This document shows, one piece after another, positions 10,638 to 21,481 of a stretch of 64,000 nucleotides of DNA. Position 1 is the stretch's first letter. Each line of letters starts with the position of its first letter. The notes below the pieces were generated by a model. It was not told the DNA's origin, made no database searches, and saw nothing but the letters and a program-made list of their open reading frames with translations. The translations under genes and the position numbers were made by a program. The stretch is taken from positions 585,074,840-585,138,839 of the forward strand of contig NC_133326.1 of NCBI RefSeq assembly GCF_042186555.1. The letters are read 5' to 3'. This DNA is from Aquarana catesbeiana (taxonomy: Eukaryota > Chordata > Amphibia > Anura > Ranidae).

Positions 10638-11828
10638 AGCGTTTGGTAACCCAAAAATTAAAAAAAAGAATGGATCCTGCTCCTTTTTTAAAGCATGATA
10701 TATGACACAGTGCTTGTCCTTTGTCATTTGGCCCTCTCTAACACCTAAAAAAAACCTGGCTGATCCTGACAGTTTTTCCCCACCCCTCTGTAAACTGACC
10801 ACGGTGTATCATGGCTGCTGAGCCCTGACACCGTGGTCAGTTTACGTGCCTCTGTCATCATCCGCCTGCTATCTGCTCTCCTCTCTGCTCCTGTGTCCCC
10901 CCCCCCCCCCTCTTTGTATGAGCCGCCCCTCCACCCCCCTGCTGCTCTCATAAAACTAACCTGTATACACCATCAGCGCTGCATTCTATTGCAGTGTCTT
11001 CCTCTGTGAATGATTTTATATTATTATTATACACGATTTATATAGCACCAACAGTTTACGCAGCGCTTTACAATGTAGAGGGGGAACAGCACAATTACAG
11101 TACAGTTCAATACAGAAGGGACAGGAGGGCCCTGCTCGTAGAGCTTGCACCCTAAAGGGAGGGGGTGATGGTGGTACAAAAGATGCGGGGAATGATTTGA
11201 TGGGGGTGGCTCGGGGACAGTTGTTAGGTGAGTGTGGTATAGGCTTCCCTGAATAAGTGAGTTTTCAGGGATCTCCTAAAGGTGGACAGGTTAGGGGCTG
11301 ATCGGATATACCGGGGCAGGGAGTTCCAGAGGATGGGAGAGGCTCTGGAGAAGTCCTGAAGGCGAGCCTGAGAGGAGGTAACAAGGGAGCTAGAGAGCAG
11401 GAAGTCCTGGGAGGAGCGGAGGGAATGACTTGGGCGATATCTGCAGATGAGGTTGGTGATGGGGTAGCTGGGGGCGATGTTGTGGTTAGCATTTTGAATT
11501 TTATACGGTGGGGTAGGGGAAGCCAGTAAAGGATTTATAAATATAAATTCAGTAAATACCTAATTTTAAGAGCCGAGATTGCGATCACATGACCAACTGG
11601 CTCTCTCCTCCTCCCCTCCAGACTGACATCAGTAGAGGAATGTCAGCTCCGCCCACTGCATCTCTCAGAGGAGGAAAGGAGAAAGCTGGCTGGTCATGTG
11701 ATCGCAATCTCGACAGTGAAATTAGGTATTTTCAGCATTTTATTTTTATAAATCACACACAGATGGGGACACTACAATTGGAGGCAGTGCTGATGGTGTA
11801 TACAGGTTAGAGTGGCTTAACAACCACT
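10638..11828. mobile_element. TTAA element, family B, with LINE fragment inside
   Basis: TTAA at 10634-10637 and 11829-11832. Ends AGCGTTTGGTAACCC and GGCTTAACAACCACT are imperfect inverses. The interior shares AACCTGGCTGATCCTG, ATCATGGCTGCTGAGCCC and TGTCCCCC-rich blocks with the copy at 42447-42927. The retrotransposon fragment at 11018-11537 interrupts it. Confidence 0.7.
11018..11537 (-). mobile_element. 3' fragment of an L2/CR1-like LINE
   Basis: On the minus strand this is the 3' end of a non-LTR retrotransposon. It ends in a short (TAAT)-type repeat next to the shared motif CGATTTATATAGCACCAAC and is 5'-truncated. It retains pieces of the reverse-transcriptase C-terminal region (FRTSPEPLPSSG, PLTCPPLGDP in a shifted frame). 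It closely matches 22441-23475 in the same orientation. Clade assignment comes from remembered RT signatures and is tentative. Confidence 0.75.
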
Positions 11829-11832
11829 TTAA

Positions 11833-12134
11833 GTCTCAACTCCTGAGGCTGCAGAGTCGCATACAGCCGCTGTGCCTTCCCTTCCCCTTCATGTCCAGTC
11901 ACAAAAGGCCAGCTGACTGAGCAAAAAACAAACCAAAAGCCAACGGATTCCCCTGGAGTGGAAATCCAGCACTGCTGTCTTGAATGCAGCACTGATCGAA
12001 CACAAATTTTCCCCTGAGCCAGTTTGTGAAAAGCCGATCTTCAGATCAACTTCTCTCAAACAAAACAGCCATAAAGGGATTGAAAATCTGCCAGTCCCTG
12101 CTGAACTAGCTGAATTTCAATCTATGGCCAGCTT
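11833..12134. other. Unclassified, with a family E end
   Basis: The last ~75 bases (CTGCTGAACTAGCTGAATTTCAATCTATGG split over two motifs, then CCAGCTTTTAA) match family E, which has CTGGCCATAC-type ends. No gene recognised in the rest. Confidence 0.4.
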
Positions 12135-12138
12135 TTAA

Positions 12139-12479
12139 AATGATTTGTAAAGGCTCATTTTTTTTCCTATAAAAATAATAAACATGTTATACGCACCTCC
12201 TCTGTTGCAGTGGATTTGCACAGAGCAGCCGGGACCTCCTCTTCTCGGGTCCCTCTTCTGTGATCCAGGCCACTCCCTCCTGTTCAGTGCCCCCCACAGC
12301 AAGCAGCTTGCTATGGGGGCACCCAAGCTGAGTCACAGCTCTCTGTGCCCATTCAGACACGGAGGCCCAACCTCACCCCACCCCCTCTCTCCCCTGATTG
12401 GCTAGCTGACTTTGATTGACAGCAGTGGGAGCCAATAGAATGCATTTAAGATAAACAACCTTCTGCCTTTACAACCCCT
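12139..12479 (+). mobile_element. TTAA MITE, family A, complete
   Basis: The clearest family A copy. Inverted ends are AATGATTTGTAAAGGC and GCCTTTACAACCCCT, with TTAA at 12135-12138 and 12480-12483. It carries the GATTTGCACAGAGCAGCC core and lacks the CTGCTGCACACAG block found in longer copies, so it is internally deleted. Confidence 0.85.
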
Positions 12480-12589
12480 TTAACGCTGACATGTAAATTT
12501 AAAAAGATAAATCCATGAGGTGGCATGCATCTCCACATTTAACTCATAGTATGCCAGTACATTTTACAAAGTGACTGAACTCATGGAGT

Positions 12590-13160
12590 TCAGCTTTCTA
12601 GTGGTTCTACATAAAATCGGGTCCCCGGTCGATCGGTCAACCCGGCTGCAACACTTACCCGACTTCCTACTGGGCAACGGACAGGCGGCCAGCTAGCGTC
12701 CCCTGCGCCTCCTCTCCTCACGTCTCCTCTCTCCTCCTCCCGGTGGCCAGTGTAGCTTCTCCTCAGGCTTTCCTCTGGGCGACGGACAGGCGGCCGGCTA
12801 GCTTCACATGCGTTTCCTCTCCTCGCATCTCCTCCCTCATCCTCCCAGTGGCCAGCGTAGCTTCTCCTTTCGGCCAATCAGGGGACAGGTCTCAGACCTG
12901 CTTCCTGATTGGCCGGGAAGAAAATTAGTGCGACACCAGCAAATATTCATTCTCTAGTGTCACACAACTATGTGGGCTCCGAGCACCGTGCTCTGTGCCC
13001 TGAACCCTCCCTACTTTGAAGCCCATTAGAGCCTTTGGCTCTAATCACGTGCTTCAAACCCCCACCCCATTGGAATCAATGCATCCGATGCCCTGCATGT
13101 GGATTAGGGGGCCGGACGCATGAATGCGGGGGCGCAGCGCCTCTTATGGACGGGCCACCA
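12590..13160. repeat. GC-rich block with a 105-bp direct duplication
   Basis: GGGCAACGGACAGGCGGCC at 12672 recurs as GGGCGACGGACAGGCGGCC at 12777. The two ~105-bp units diverge by scattered substitutions through about 12880. A short inverted pair follows (CCAATCAGGGGACAGGTCT and AGACCTGCTTCCTGATTGG, 12876-12914). The block is unlike its AT-rich surroundings. No coding signal recognised. Confidence 0.65.
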
Positions 13161-13272
13161 CTTCTTATGCTACTATTTTAGTTAGAACATAAATGTATTA
13201 AAATGATCAGAAAGCAGCAAAAAGTAAGAACCGGGTACAGCTAGTTCTGAATGATTTTTAGTGGCACTTTAA

Positions 13273-13675
13273 GACCCCTTTCACACTGGGGCAGTGGGTG
13301 CGTCGGCGGTAAAACGCCGCCATTTTTAGTGGCGCTTTACCATCAATTTTGCAGCGCTATTCGGCCCCTAGCGGGGCACGTTTACCCCGCGGCTAGCGGG
13401 CGAGAAAGGGTTAAAACCACCGCAGCGCTTTGCCAGTGGTATAGCCACACTGTCCCATTGATTGCAATGGGCAGGAGCAGTGTATACCCCGCTCCTTCAC
13501 AGCTTCAAAGATGCTGCTAGCAGGACTTTTTTAGCGTTCTGCCAGCGCACCGCTCCAGTGTGAAAGCCCTCGGGACTTTCACATTGGAGACACAGCAGCT
13601 GCTCTTTCAGGGCACTTTACAGGCGCTATTTTTAGCGTTATAGTGCCTGCAAAGCGCCCCAGTGTGAAAGGGGTC
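13273..13675. mobile_element. Harbinger-like MITE, 403 bp
   Basis: Perfect inverted ends GACCCCTTTCACACTGGGGC and GCCCCAGTGTGAAAGGGGTC with TAA on both sides (13270-13272 and 13676-13678). Internal GGCGGTAAAACGCCGCC and GCGGCTAGCGGGC palindromic patches are related to 7251-7637. Confidence 0.9.
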
Positions 13676-13678
13676 TAA

Positions 13679-14251
13679 AAGATTGATCTCCAGACTCCGC
13701 TCACAGGCTACTAGTAACAGGAGATATGCCTTTGAAGGGTGGGAAAGCAGCAACTGTATGTAACAGAAGTCCTTTGAATGTTGCATTTTTTTCTGATTTA
13801 AAATGCTGAAGAATGCTACCATGTAGCAATGTATTCTTGAGGCAGTTGGTCACAGCAGAGATTTGATTTTGTATTCTTTTCTCAAAAAAAAAAAAAAAAA
13901 AAAATGGTACTCTTCTGAAGCACTCACTTAAACCTTGGTCTTTGGCCCAGATCACTGCTTTCACAATCAGGATAACCATCAGTTCCTGGCTGTTCTCACA
14001 GAACAAGTTTGGTGATCTCTATTGAAACGGATTCTGAACAGTCATTCCAGTATCTGTTTGTACATACCTTGTAATGATTGAGTACACCCTACAGATAACA
14101 GGTTTATAGGTCCAGCCTTATGGCTGTTAGTGATAGGATGCTGCCTACTTCCTATGTGTAAATGAGTTTATTTTGCTTGTGCTTTGTCAGATTTGCAGTA
14201 TGAGTATGATAATTGTGTATTAGAATCCCTGCTGCATTTTTACTGCCCCCC
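13679..14251. other. No gene recognised
   Basis: Unclassified, with an A run at 13885-13904. No splice-bounded coding segment seen. Confidence 0.4.
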
Positions 14252-14255
14252 TTAA

Positions 14256-14654
14256 AGGAGAAGTATAGCCAAAGCTATTTTGGATATACTTCTCCTGTGG
14301 GTCACTGGAGTGCAGTTCATTCTGCACACCTCTGAGCCGTCTAGGATCTGAAAAAATCCCGGCCATATGCCCAAAAGCCAGGACCGACACCTGACTCAGC
14401 CTCCCCGTGATCCATCAAGAGCCTGAGCCAGGCGCTCCTGTCTCCTCCACATCCCAGCTCTCCAGTGAGAACTGGAGGGGCAGAGCAGAGAGCTGTGACT
14501 GTGAGAGCGAAGGGGGAGAACTGAGTGATTGTGGTGTTTGATCGCTTAGTTCTCTGTGCAGAGCCAGCGGGAGACAGATGCAGCTTTGGATCGCTACTTC
14601 ATCCACCTAGGTGAGTATAATTTTTATTTTTTTACCAATAGCCTATACTTCTCT
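14256..14654. mobile_element. TTAA MITE, family C
   Basis: Ends AGGAGAAGTATAGCC and GCCTATACTTCTCT are inverses. TTAA at 14252-14255; the right site is mutated to TTTA. It shares GGGTCACTGGAGTGC and TAAGTATAATTT-type blocks with 15642-16093. Confidence 0.75.
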
Positions 14655-14658
14655 TTTA

Positions 14659-14853
14659 GGCTCCATTCACACTTGTGTGACAAAAATTGCCCCTCTTTTG
14701 CATTTGGCGGGCAGTACTGCATGACCCATTGAAGTGAATGGGGCTGCACTGCAATCACGAGTCAGTCTAGGCTCACACTTGAGCGGCATTCCCATTAAAA
14801 TAAGTTGTGTTTGCACTGCTTTGTGAATAGCAATCCACTGTGTGTAAACTAGC
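14659..14853. mobile_element. Decayed Harbinger-like MITE
   Basis: Left end GGCTCCATTCACACTTGTGTG follows TTA (14656-14658). A weak inverse, CACTGTGTGTAAACTAGCC, marks the probable right end. Confidence 0.5.
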
Positions 14854-14861
14854 CACAATGG

Positions 14862-15263
14862 GGTTAATGTACTAAATTCTGACTAAGCGAATTCTAATTC
14901 GTGAAACGTGTTAATCTCTGCCAGCTCTGCATTGATGTCATGTCTGCGATGTTGTCTGATGATTTTTATCTTCAATAAAGTCTTCACTTTTGCTTCAAAC
15001 CTGTGCGTGCTGTCAATCCTTTTCCTGTTCCACTGGCTTCTATCTTAATTTACTAAAAGTTTATAGGCTGTTCACTTTGCGAGGGCATTTTCCTTTAGTT
15101 TAGTGAATGAGGTGATACTCTACTGTCCTCCATTGTAATGTGCCTGCATTGTTTCTCAAGTGAATTTTCACCACAATCACTAAGCTGGGGGAAATTTCCC
15201 TTGAAAAGTGACACTTGTCTTGCATAGCAAACAACCTGTTTGTCTGTAGTAAATCGACCCCTA
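14862..15263. mobile_element. Family D element with an insertion
   Basis: Inverted ends TGGGGTTAATGTACTAAA and GTAGTAAATCGACCCCTA. The insertion at about 14878-15048 splits the family D text between two copies of TACTAAA. It carries CGTGAAACGTGTTAA and a CAATAAAG stretch, motifs also found near 17711-19331, 53260 and 59720. Confidence 0.6.
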
Positions 15264-15637
15264 GGAGTCGTAATCTTTGGCCTTTACCACCAAACTTTTC
15301 CCTGCGTGACTCTGTTTAACCTCTTGCTGACCTCGTAACGCATACAGTAGGTCTGCATACTGGCAGCAAGGAGGGTGAAACTTAATGGCCACACATATGC
15401 ATCTATGTGGGCTGAGGTTTGTAAACCTCTCCCAGTCTCTTGTTCTAATCAGGAGCCGGCTGTACAGGCTCCCCAACATGTGACCACTGTGATCGCCATT
15501 CAGTGGTCACATGATCGGGAGTCCATCCTGCAAAAGAGACAAATGACAAAGGCAACTCACCCGAGTATGGACTCTCACACAGGTGGTCTGGGATTACACA
15601 GATCAGGACAGATGGCAATACATTCTTATGGGTGGAT
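15264..15637. other. Unclassified, possible degraded TTAA end
   Basis: TTAACCTCTTGCTGACCTCG at about 15317 resembles the piggyBac-like end TTAACCACTTGCCGACC, but no matching right end was found. No gene recognised. Confidence 0.35.
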
Positions 15638-15641
15638 TTAA

Positions 15642-16093
15642 AGGAGAAGTCCAGCCTGAGCTTATTCAGCTGGGCTTCTGCTATGGGTCACAGGAGTGCG
15701 TCTTGCACTCCTGTCACTTGTTTTTAGCAGAAAGGGGACCGCAGTCTGCTATCTGCTGACGTTAGACAGATCAGTCCAGGCACCGCGTCATCCCGACTCT
15801 GGAAGTCAGGATCCGCCATGTGCCTGGACTGATGGCTCTCTTGGTGAGCCCCTTGCGAGGCTGAGACGGCCTCTCCCCACTCCTCCACAGCTTAGCGCTC
15901 CAGTGAGCATGCAGGAGCAGAGAGGAGAGCTACTGATTGACAGGCAGCAGCTCTCTGCTCGGGGAGCTGAGAGAACCTAGCCATCGGCGATGTTCGATCG
16001 CTTGGTTATCGGTGCAGAGATGCCGGGGGACAGATGCCCACCTAGGTAAGTATAATTGGGTGGGTGGGGGGATCCCAAACCCATAGTTCTCTT
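15642..16093. mobile_element. TTAA MITE, family C
   Basis: TTAA at 15638-15641 and 16094-16097. Ends AGGAGAAGTCCAGCC and TAGTTCTCTT are partial inverses, and the interior (GGGTCACAGGAGTGC, CACCTAGGTAAGTATAAT) matches 14256-14654. Confidence 0.75.
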
Positions 16094-16124
16094 TTAAGTG
16101 GACTTGTGCTTGTCTATGTCCTCC

Positions 16125-16397
16125 CACCTCCAGGTCCGTTCAGGTCTGTTGGGCAAAATGGAAAAGTTTACATTGAGGTCTGTCTTTACTGACCAGAGAT
16201 GGGCAGATATAGGTAGATGCAAGTGTAATTACATTCACCCACTCATAAGGATTGCATTAGTCTGGCTTTTCCATGGAGGAAAATTAGGAATAGACATGGA
16301 TGCCACAAATGTTGACATTTGTACTGTTCTGATCGGACTCAACGGGATCAATTTAGGATTCCCTGCTGAGATGGACACCACCCATGTGAAAGGGACC
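16125..16397. mobile_element. Harbinger-like MITE, right end only
   Basis: Ends ATGTGAAAGGGACC then TAA (16398-16400). The left end is not clear, so the start is approximate. Confidence 0.45.
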
Positions 16398-16476
16398 TAA
16401 GGATATTTACTTTCAAAAAATGACCGTTATTTTCAGCTGAGCATTTACAATTACATGGCTAAACTAAAGACTCTTA

Positions 16477-16859
16477 GGGCCCTTTCACCTGGGCTGTCCG
16501 ATCATACCTGCCTGTCAGTTTTTCAGATGGACCTGATCGGACCCTCCAGTCTCCCCTATGGAGCGGCGGATGTCACCGCTGACATCTGCCGCTATCCGAA
16601 CCGATCCTGTCTGTAAAATCCAGATGGATGGTGGTCCTGTATTCTGTCCGTCTAGTGGATGGGATATGATTGGATGAAAACGGACAGGCGGTCTGTTTTC
16701 ACCCGATTTTCCCATAGAGGAGAGCCGGACTGTCTGTCTCCGTTCTGCAGAGTGCGAGGAGTTGGACCTGTCATCTTCCTGCTCACCTGGAACCAGTGGA
16801 GCGATCCCCTGCTGAGCAAGCGGAGTCCTTCAAGTGGAGGCACCCGTGTGAAAAGGCCC
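16477..16859. mobile_element. Harbinger-like MITE, 383 bp
   Basis: Left GGGCCCTTTCACCTGGGC and right CACCCGTGTGAAAAGGCCC, with TTA on both sides (16474-16476 and 16860-16862). The interior repeats CGGACAG and GTCTGT motifs in inverted arrangement. Confidence 0.85.
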
Positions 16860-16862
16860 TTA

Positions 16863-17710
16863 TCCCTGTGGTGGAGCTTTGTGAATTGAGCCTAAGAGGT
16901 TTCTATGATGATGATTCTGACCATTGGATTATATTAAGATACTTTATGAAATTGTGTCTATGATTCTAGAAACACTATTGCTCTATCAAACAGATGATTC
17001 GTTTCAGCTCTTTACTAATACACATTTTTTGCTAATTCTTGGCCTCACTTTAAGTAATAACAGGTTAACTGTTAGGCACGCTGGACTCCATACAATAATG
17101 AACACTTAGGAAGCCTAACCTTTCGTCTGATTTTCTGTGAACGAATGTAAAATCCTCCAAGTACAGGATTGCTTTTCCAGGGCAGATTCAGCGACAAACG
17201 AACAGATGCCATTTGGCGGTTTGCTTGACCTAGAAATTCCCAAGGCACCTGACAGTCAAATATATCACAAGACCAGATTTACAAGTGCAGACAGCACTCT
17301 ATTTATGTTTAATGTAAACCACACCTGATTGTCATCCCACGGATTTGCTCATATGACTGATATCCTGTATACCAGATGTTATTATATGGTGTTCACATTT
17401 TATTTGATCCTTTATTTCGTCGTTAGACTGAATGTCGTCTTCTGCTAGCATCTTCTGTGGCCCTGTCACAGGAATGTATACGCTGCGTGTGAGGACTGTG
17501 CAGTCTCATTTAATTTCCGGCTCAGCAGACCCTGCTAATAAATGAGGCCAATGTTAATGCTTGTGATGTGTTGCTGTATGCCTCACGCTGCAGCAAAGAC
17601 CACTGCTCTGAATGAGCCCTGAGAAAGCCACTTTTCTGTGTTTGTTGTGCTGAAAGTATGTATTAGGGCATAGAGGAATCATTGTTTGCTTTGCAGTACT
17701 AATGTCATCA
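16863..17710. other. Unique-looking intronic sequence
   Basis: About 850 bp without recognisable repeat ends or low-complexity runs, which is unusual here. No coding segment with splice sites was recognised. Conservation could not be assessed. Confidence 0.4.
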
Positions 17711-17828
17711 AGAAAATTGAAGAAAACAGCTGAACGGCCGCACTCCAAATAACACCTTTTTATTCGTAGCAAAACAATGTAGAAGATCCAAAATCTCTTG
17801 CATCATGGTGATCAATATAGATTATTAA

Positions 17829-18289
17829 AGCGGAGTTCCACCCGAAAGTGGAACTTCCGCTCATCGGATCCCCCCCCCTCCAGTGTCACAATTGGTACCT
17901 TTCAGGGGGGAGGGGGGTGCAGATACCTGTATAATACAGGTATCTGCACCCACTTCCGGGAATAGACTCCCGCGGGAGTCACGCCCCCTCCCGCACTCCC
18001 CCGCTGTCTCCTGGGAAAGACACAGGTCCCAGGAGATAGCGGGGACTATTGAGAACGCACAGCGCGACTCGTGCATGCGCAGTAGGGAACCGGGAAGTGA
18101 AGCCGCAACGCTTCACTTCCTGATTCCCTCACTGAGAATGGCGGCGGCAGCACCCGAGGGACGGTTCGGTGTCGGGTGCCGACATCGCTGGACCCCGGGA
18201 CAGGTGAGTGACCTTATTTTAAAAGTCAGCAGCTGCAGTATTTGCAGCTGCTGACATCTAAAAAAAAATTTTTTCGCCGGACTCCCACT
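17829..18289. mobile_element. TTAA MITE nested in foldback
   Basis: Ends AGCGGAGTTCCACCC and GGACTCCCACT are imperfect inverses. TTAA at 17825-17828 and 18290-18293; the latter is shared with the next element. The interior has an inverted pair ATACCTGTATAATACAGGTAT around 17929. Confidence 0.8.
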
Positions 18290-18293
18290 TTAA

Positions 18294-19183
18294 CCACTTG
18301 CCGACCAGCCACCACAATGGCACGGCTGGGGCGAAACGGCATTATGTTACGTCGTTTCGCCTTGTGGCCACTAAGGGCGTGAGCGCCACCGGAAGCAATG
18401 ACCGCTGGGCTCCCGCAAACGCTCGTGACACACCGAGAACCGGGATCTGTGCATGTAAACACAGATCCTGCTTCTCTAAGGGTAGAAGAGACTGATCGTG
18501 TGTTCATACAAAGTATGAACAGTGATCTGTCATCTCCCCTAGACAGTCCCATCCCCCTTTCAGTTAGAACACAGAGGGAACACAGTTAACCCCTTGATCG
18601 CCCCCTAGTGTTAACCCCTTCCCTGCCCGTGACATTTTTACAGTAATCGGTGCATTTTTATAGCACTGATCGCTGTAAAAATGTCAATGGTCCCAAAAAT
18701 GTCTGATGTGTCCGACATAATGTCGCAGAATGCCGCCATTATTAGTAAAAAAATGTTTAAAATGCTATAAATCTATTTTGTAGACACTAACTTTTTTTTG
18801 CACAAAAACCAATCAATATACGCTTATTGCGATTTTTTTATTGCCAAAAATATGTAAAAGAATACATATTGGCCTAAACTGAGAAAAAATTTGCTTTTTT
18901 TAAAAAAAAAAAAAAAAAAAGGGGTATTTATTATAGCAAAAAGTACAAAATATTTTGCTTTTTCAAAATTGTCGCTCTTTTTTTGTTTATAGCGCAAAAA
19001 ATAAAAACCGCAGAGATGATCAAATGCCACCAAAAGAAAGCTCTATTTGTGGGGGGAAAAGAAGTCAATTTTGTTTGGGTGCAGTGCCGCACGACCGCGC
19101 AATTGTCAGTTAAAGCAACGCAGTGCCGAATCGTAAAAAATGGCCTGGTCATTCAGCAGCCAAATCTTCTGGGGCTGAAGCGG
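18294..19183 (+). mobile_element. piggyBac-like non-autonomous element, 890 bp
   Basis: Starts CCACTTGCCGACCAGCCACC and ends GGGGCTGAAGCGG between TTAA sites (18290-18293 and 19184-19187). It shares order and text with 42932-43856 and 47163-48068: TTAACCCCTTGATCGCC, AATCAATATACGCTTATTG, AAAGAAAGCTCTATTTGTG, GACCGCGCAATT. No transposase frame. piggyBac affiliation is inferred through 30598-35010. Confidence 0.8.
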
Positions 19184-19331
19184 TTAAGCATCTATATTGA
19201 GGTGAAATGCGTTAGCCTGTCTGTACCTTTCATCACCATGATGTAAGATTTTGGATCTTCTACACTGTTTTGCCACGAATAAAAGGTGTTCGGAGTGCGG
19301 CCGTTCAGCTGTTTTCTTTGATTTTCTACAT

Positions 19332-19616
19332 GATTGCAGAGCCTGCACCTGAAGTTGTGAGGTGAGGTGAGGTGGGGGGAGGGGCTGGCTATTAGAGACA
19401 ACAGTCTTGGAGCGGCATCGCTACCTCATATTTTATACTGATGTCATGAGTTTGCTGCAGAACGTCCAGTCCTGGATCGCCATCCTCTGATATCACCTGG
19501 AGAGGTTTGTCTCTTCTGGGTTGTGCAGCAGCCCTGCGATGACATGTATTCGCCACATTATCAGGGGGAGGCTGTAAGAACCATAAATGGATAGATGATG
19601 ATGACATGGTGTAAAG
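19332..19616. other. No gene recognised
   Basis: Short unclassified stretch with a (GAGGT)-like run near 19360-19375. Confidence 0.35.
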
Positions 19617-19796
19617 TAGTGGTTCTCAACCCTGTCCTCAAGTACCCCCAACAGGCCATGTTTGCAGGTTTTCCTTTATTGTGCACAGGTACTTATCGGA
19701 GTCAATGGCTTGGTATTTTGGACAGCTATTTTATCTAAGAGAAATTCCCAAAACATGGCCTGTTGGTAATACTTGAGGACAGGGTTGAGAACCAAT
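19617..19796. mobile_element. hAT-type MITE (TAGTGGTTCTCAACC ends)
   Basis: Begins TAGTGGTTCTCAACCCTGTC and ends GACAGGGTTGAGAACCAATG. The inner arms CAACAGGCCATGTTT and AAACATGGCCTGTTG are also inverted. Its ends match the well-known vertebrate hAT terminus. No clean 8-bp duplication could be read. Confidence 0.75.
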
Positions 19797-20008
19797 GCTG
19801 TAGTACCCTACAACCTCCTGGGGCCCTTGATGTGGGTATCTCAGGGAGCTGTGAGCACAATACACATCATATTTGCCTAGGCCCGGAAAAAAGGAAGGGG
19901 GCGAATGGGTCTTTTAAGGAAAAGAAAAAAAAAAAAAAAGTTTTTATCCTGCCTCCCCCCCAAAAAAATTCTGCTAGTTGACAGACAGGTGGGGCGATAG
20001 AAAAAGTT

Positions 20009-20930
20009 TACGAGGGCTGTCCTGAAACTAATGCAACAGTGGGCAAAACTTACATAGGTCATTTAAATTTTACAGGTTAGAGTAATGGGGCGTACACACG
20101 GTCAGACTTTTTGGCTACAAAATCCAACGGAACAAATCCGGCGGACAATCCGATCGTGTGTGGGCTTCCCCGGACTTTCAGCGGACTTTTCCAGTCGCAA
20201 ATCTGACGGACTTTAGATTTGGAACTTGCTTCAAATCTTTACGTCGTAACTCCGCCGGACCCAGAAATCCGCTCGTCTGTATGGCAGCCCGACGGACAAA
20301 AACCGACGCTAGGGCAGCTATTGGCTACTGGCTATCAACTTCCTTATTTTAGTCCGTTGTACGTCATCACGTACGAATCCGTCAGACTTTGGTGTGATCG
20401 TGTGTAGGCAAGTCCGTTCGTTAGAAAGTCTGTTTAAAGTCTGCAAAAAGTCTGTCGAAAGTCTGTTGGACTTTTGTAGTCAAAAAGCCTGACCATGTAT
20501 ACGCCCCATAATTCTTCCTCTATAGTACCTCTTCCTTTTTCATTGCAGGTAAATAATGAAATCAAGCAGAAGCAACTGAACATCATTGAGTTCTTGACAA
20601 AGGCGGGGTGCAGGCTGTCTGACATCCCCAGAAGGTTACAGAATGTTTAGGGAGATGAAGCACAAGAGTCTGCGATGACAAGGCTCTTATCCATGATGTC
20701 ATCTCCATAAATATTCTGTGGATGGCGGACAGCCTGCACCCCTCCCTCATCAAGAACTCAATGACGGCACATTGCTTCTGCTTGGAATCCAATATTTACC
20801 TGCAATGAAAAACAAGAAAAGTTACTATATAGAGTTACTCTACCAACAGGTGAAATTTTAATGAGCTATGTAGTTAATAAAAAAAGGTTATGGCCTTTTT
20901 TTGCATTACCTTTGTTACAGCCTTCCTACA
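20009..20930. mobile_element. Inverted-duplicate mariner-like foldback
   Basis: Two inverted copies of a mariner 5' region face each other. The left terminus TACGAGGGCTGTCC is mirrored by GTTACAGCCTTCCTA at the right. Inner arms share TTTTTCATTGCAGGTAAATA and its inverse. Each arm encodes a decayed start of a mariner-type transposase: KQKQLNIIEFLTKAGCRLSD on + near 20562, and KQKQCAVIEFLMREGCRLSA on - near 20780. The left arm is interrupted by the MITE at 20086-20508. The catalytic domain is absent. Confidence 0.75.
20086..20508. mobile_element. Harbinger-like MITE, 423 bp
   Basis: Long inverted ends beginning TGGGGCGTACACACGGTCAG and ending CTGACCATGTATACGCCCCA. TAA on both sides (20083-20085 and 20509-20511). 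Imperfect arm matching extends at least 45 bp. Excising it restores the mariner arm. Confidence 0.88.
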
Positions 20931-21088
20931 TTAAGTTGCTAGGGAGGGTAAAGTTCAACTTTAATAAAAAGCTGCAGATTTAACAATAAAGACTTTATAA
21001 ATTACATTAACATGTCAAAGAATATATTTAGCTTTAGAGTTGCTGCTATTGCTAATCTCCTGGGTTACCAATGGCGTTATATGTAACT

Positions 21089-21144
21089 AGGCGTTATAAA
21101 AACACTAGTAGCTTTAGCTTTATCTGCGTTTTTGAAAAATGGTG

Positions 21145-21176
<32 letters not shown>

Positions 21177-21478
21177 CTTTGTGCTTTTGCAACATTTTTA
21201 AGTGTTTTGAGGTCTTTTAGCTTTTTTCTTCTTTTTTTTTTTTTTATTTATACTTCCACAAAAGCTTATGGCTCAGAAATGCTCATACACACCGAATAGT
21301 TAAGTTTTTCAGAGTTAGAGCATTTTTACAGCCAGAAAACGCCCCTCCCAAAAGCTGCTGACAAAACCCTATGTGTGCATGGACACATAGGATAACGTGT
21401 TGGGGAGTTTATTAGCTGCAGAAAAAAAGCCTGAAGCCAAAAACGGCTGCTGTAAAAACGTCCGGCGTGCATGATGCC
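21089..21478. mobile_element. Harbinger-like MITE with T-rich interior
   Basis: The right end GCGTGCATGATGCC precedes TTA (21479-21481). GCGTTATAAAAACACTAGTAG and CACATAGGATAACGTG match the copy at 43861-44233. The extreme left end is lost. T runs at 21149-21176 and 21232-21245. Confidence 0.65.
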
Positions 21479-21481
21479 TTA

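Larger units (their letters stand above)
17711..19331. repeat. Foldback with two TTAA elements in its centre
   Basis: The arms at 17711-17812 and 19232-19331 are inverted copies, sharing AAAACAGCTGAACGGCCGC, CCTTTTTATTCGT-type text and AAGATCCAAAATCT. The inverted match continues through ATCAATATAGAT up to the TTAA on each side. Between them lie two TTAA elements end to end. One arm carries GAAATGCGTTAGC, a motif recurring in related repeats. Confidence 0.8.
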
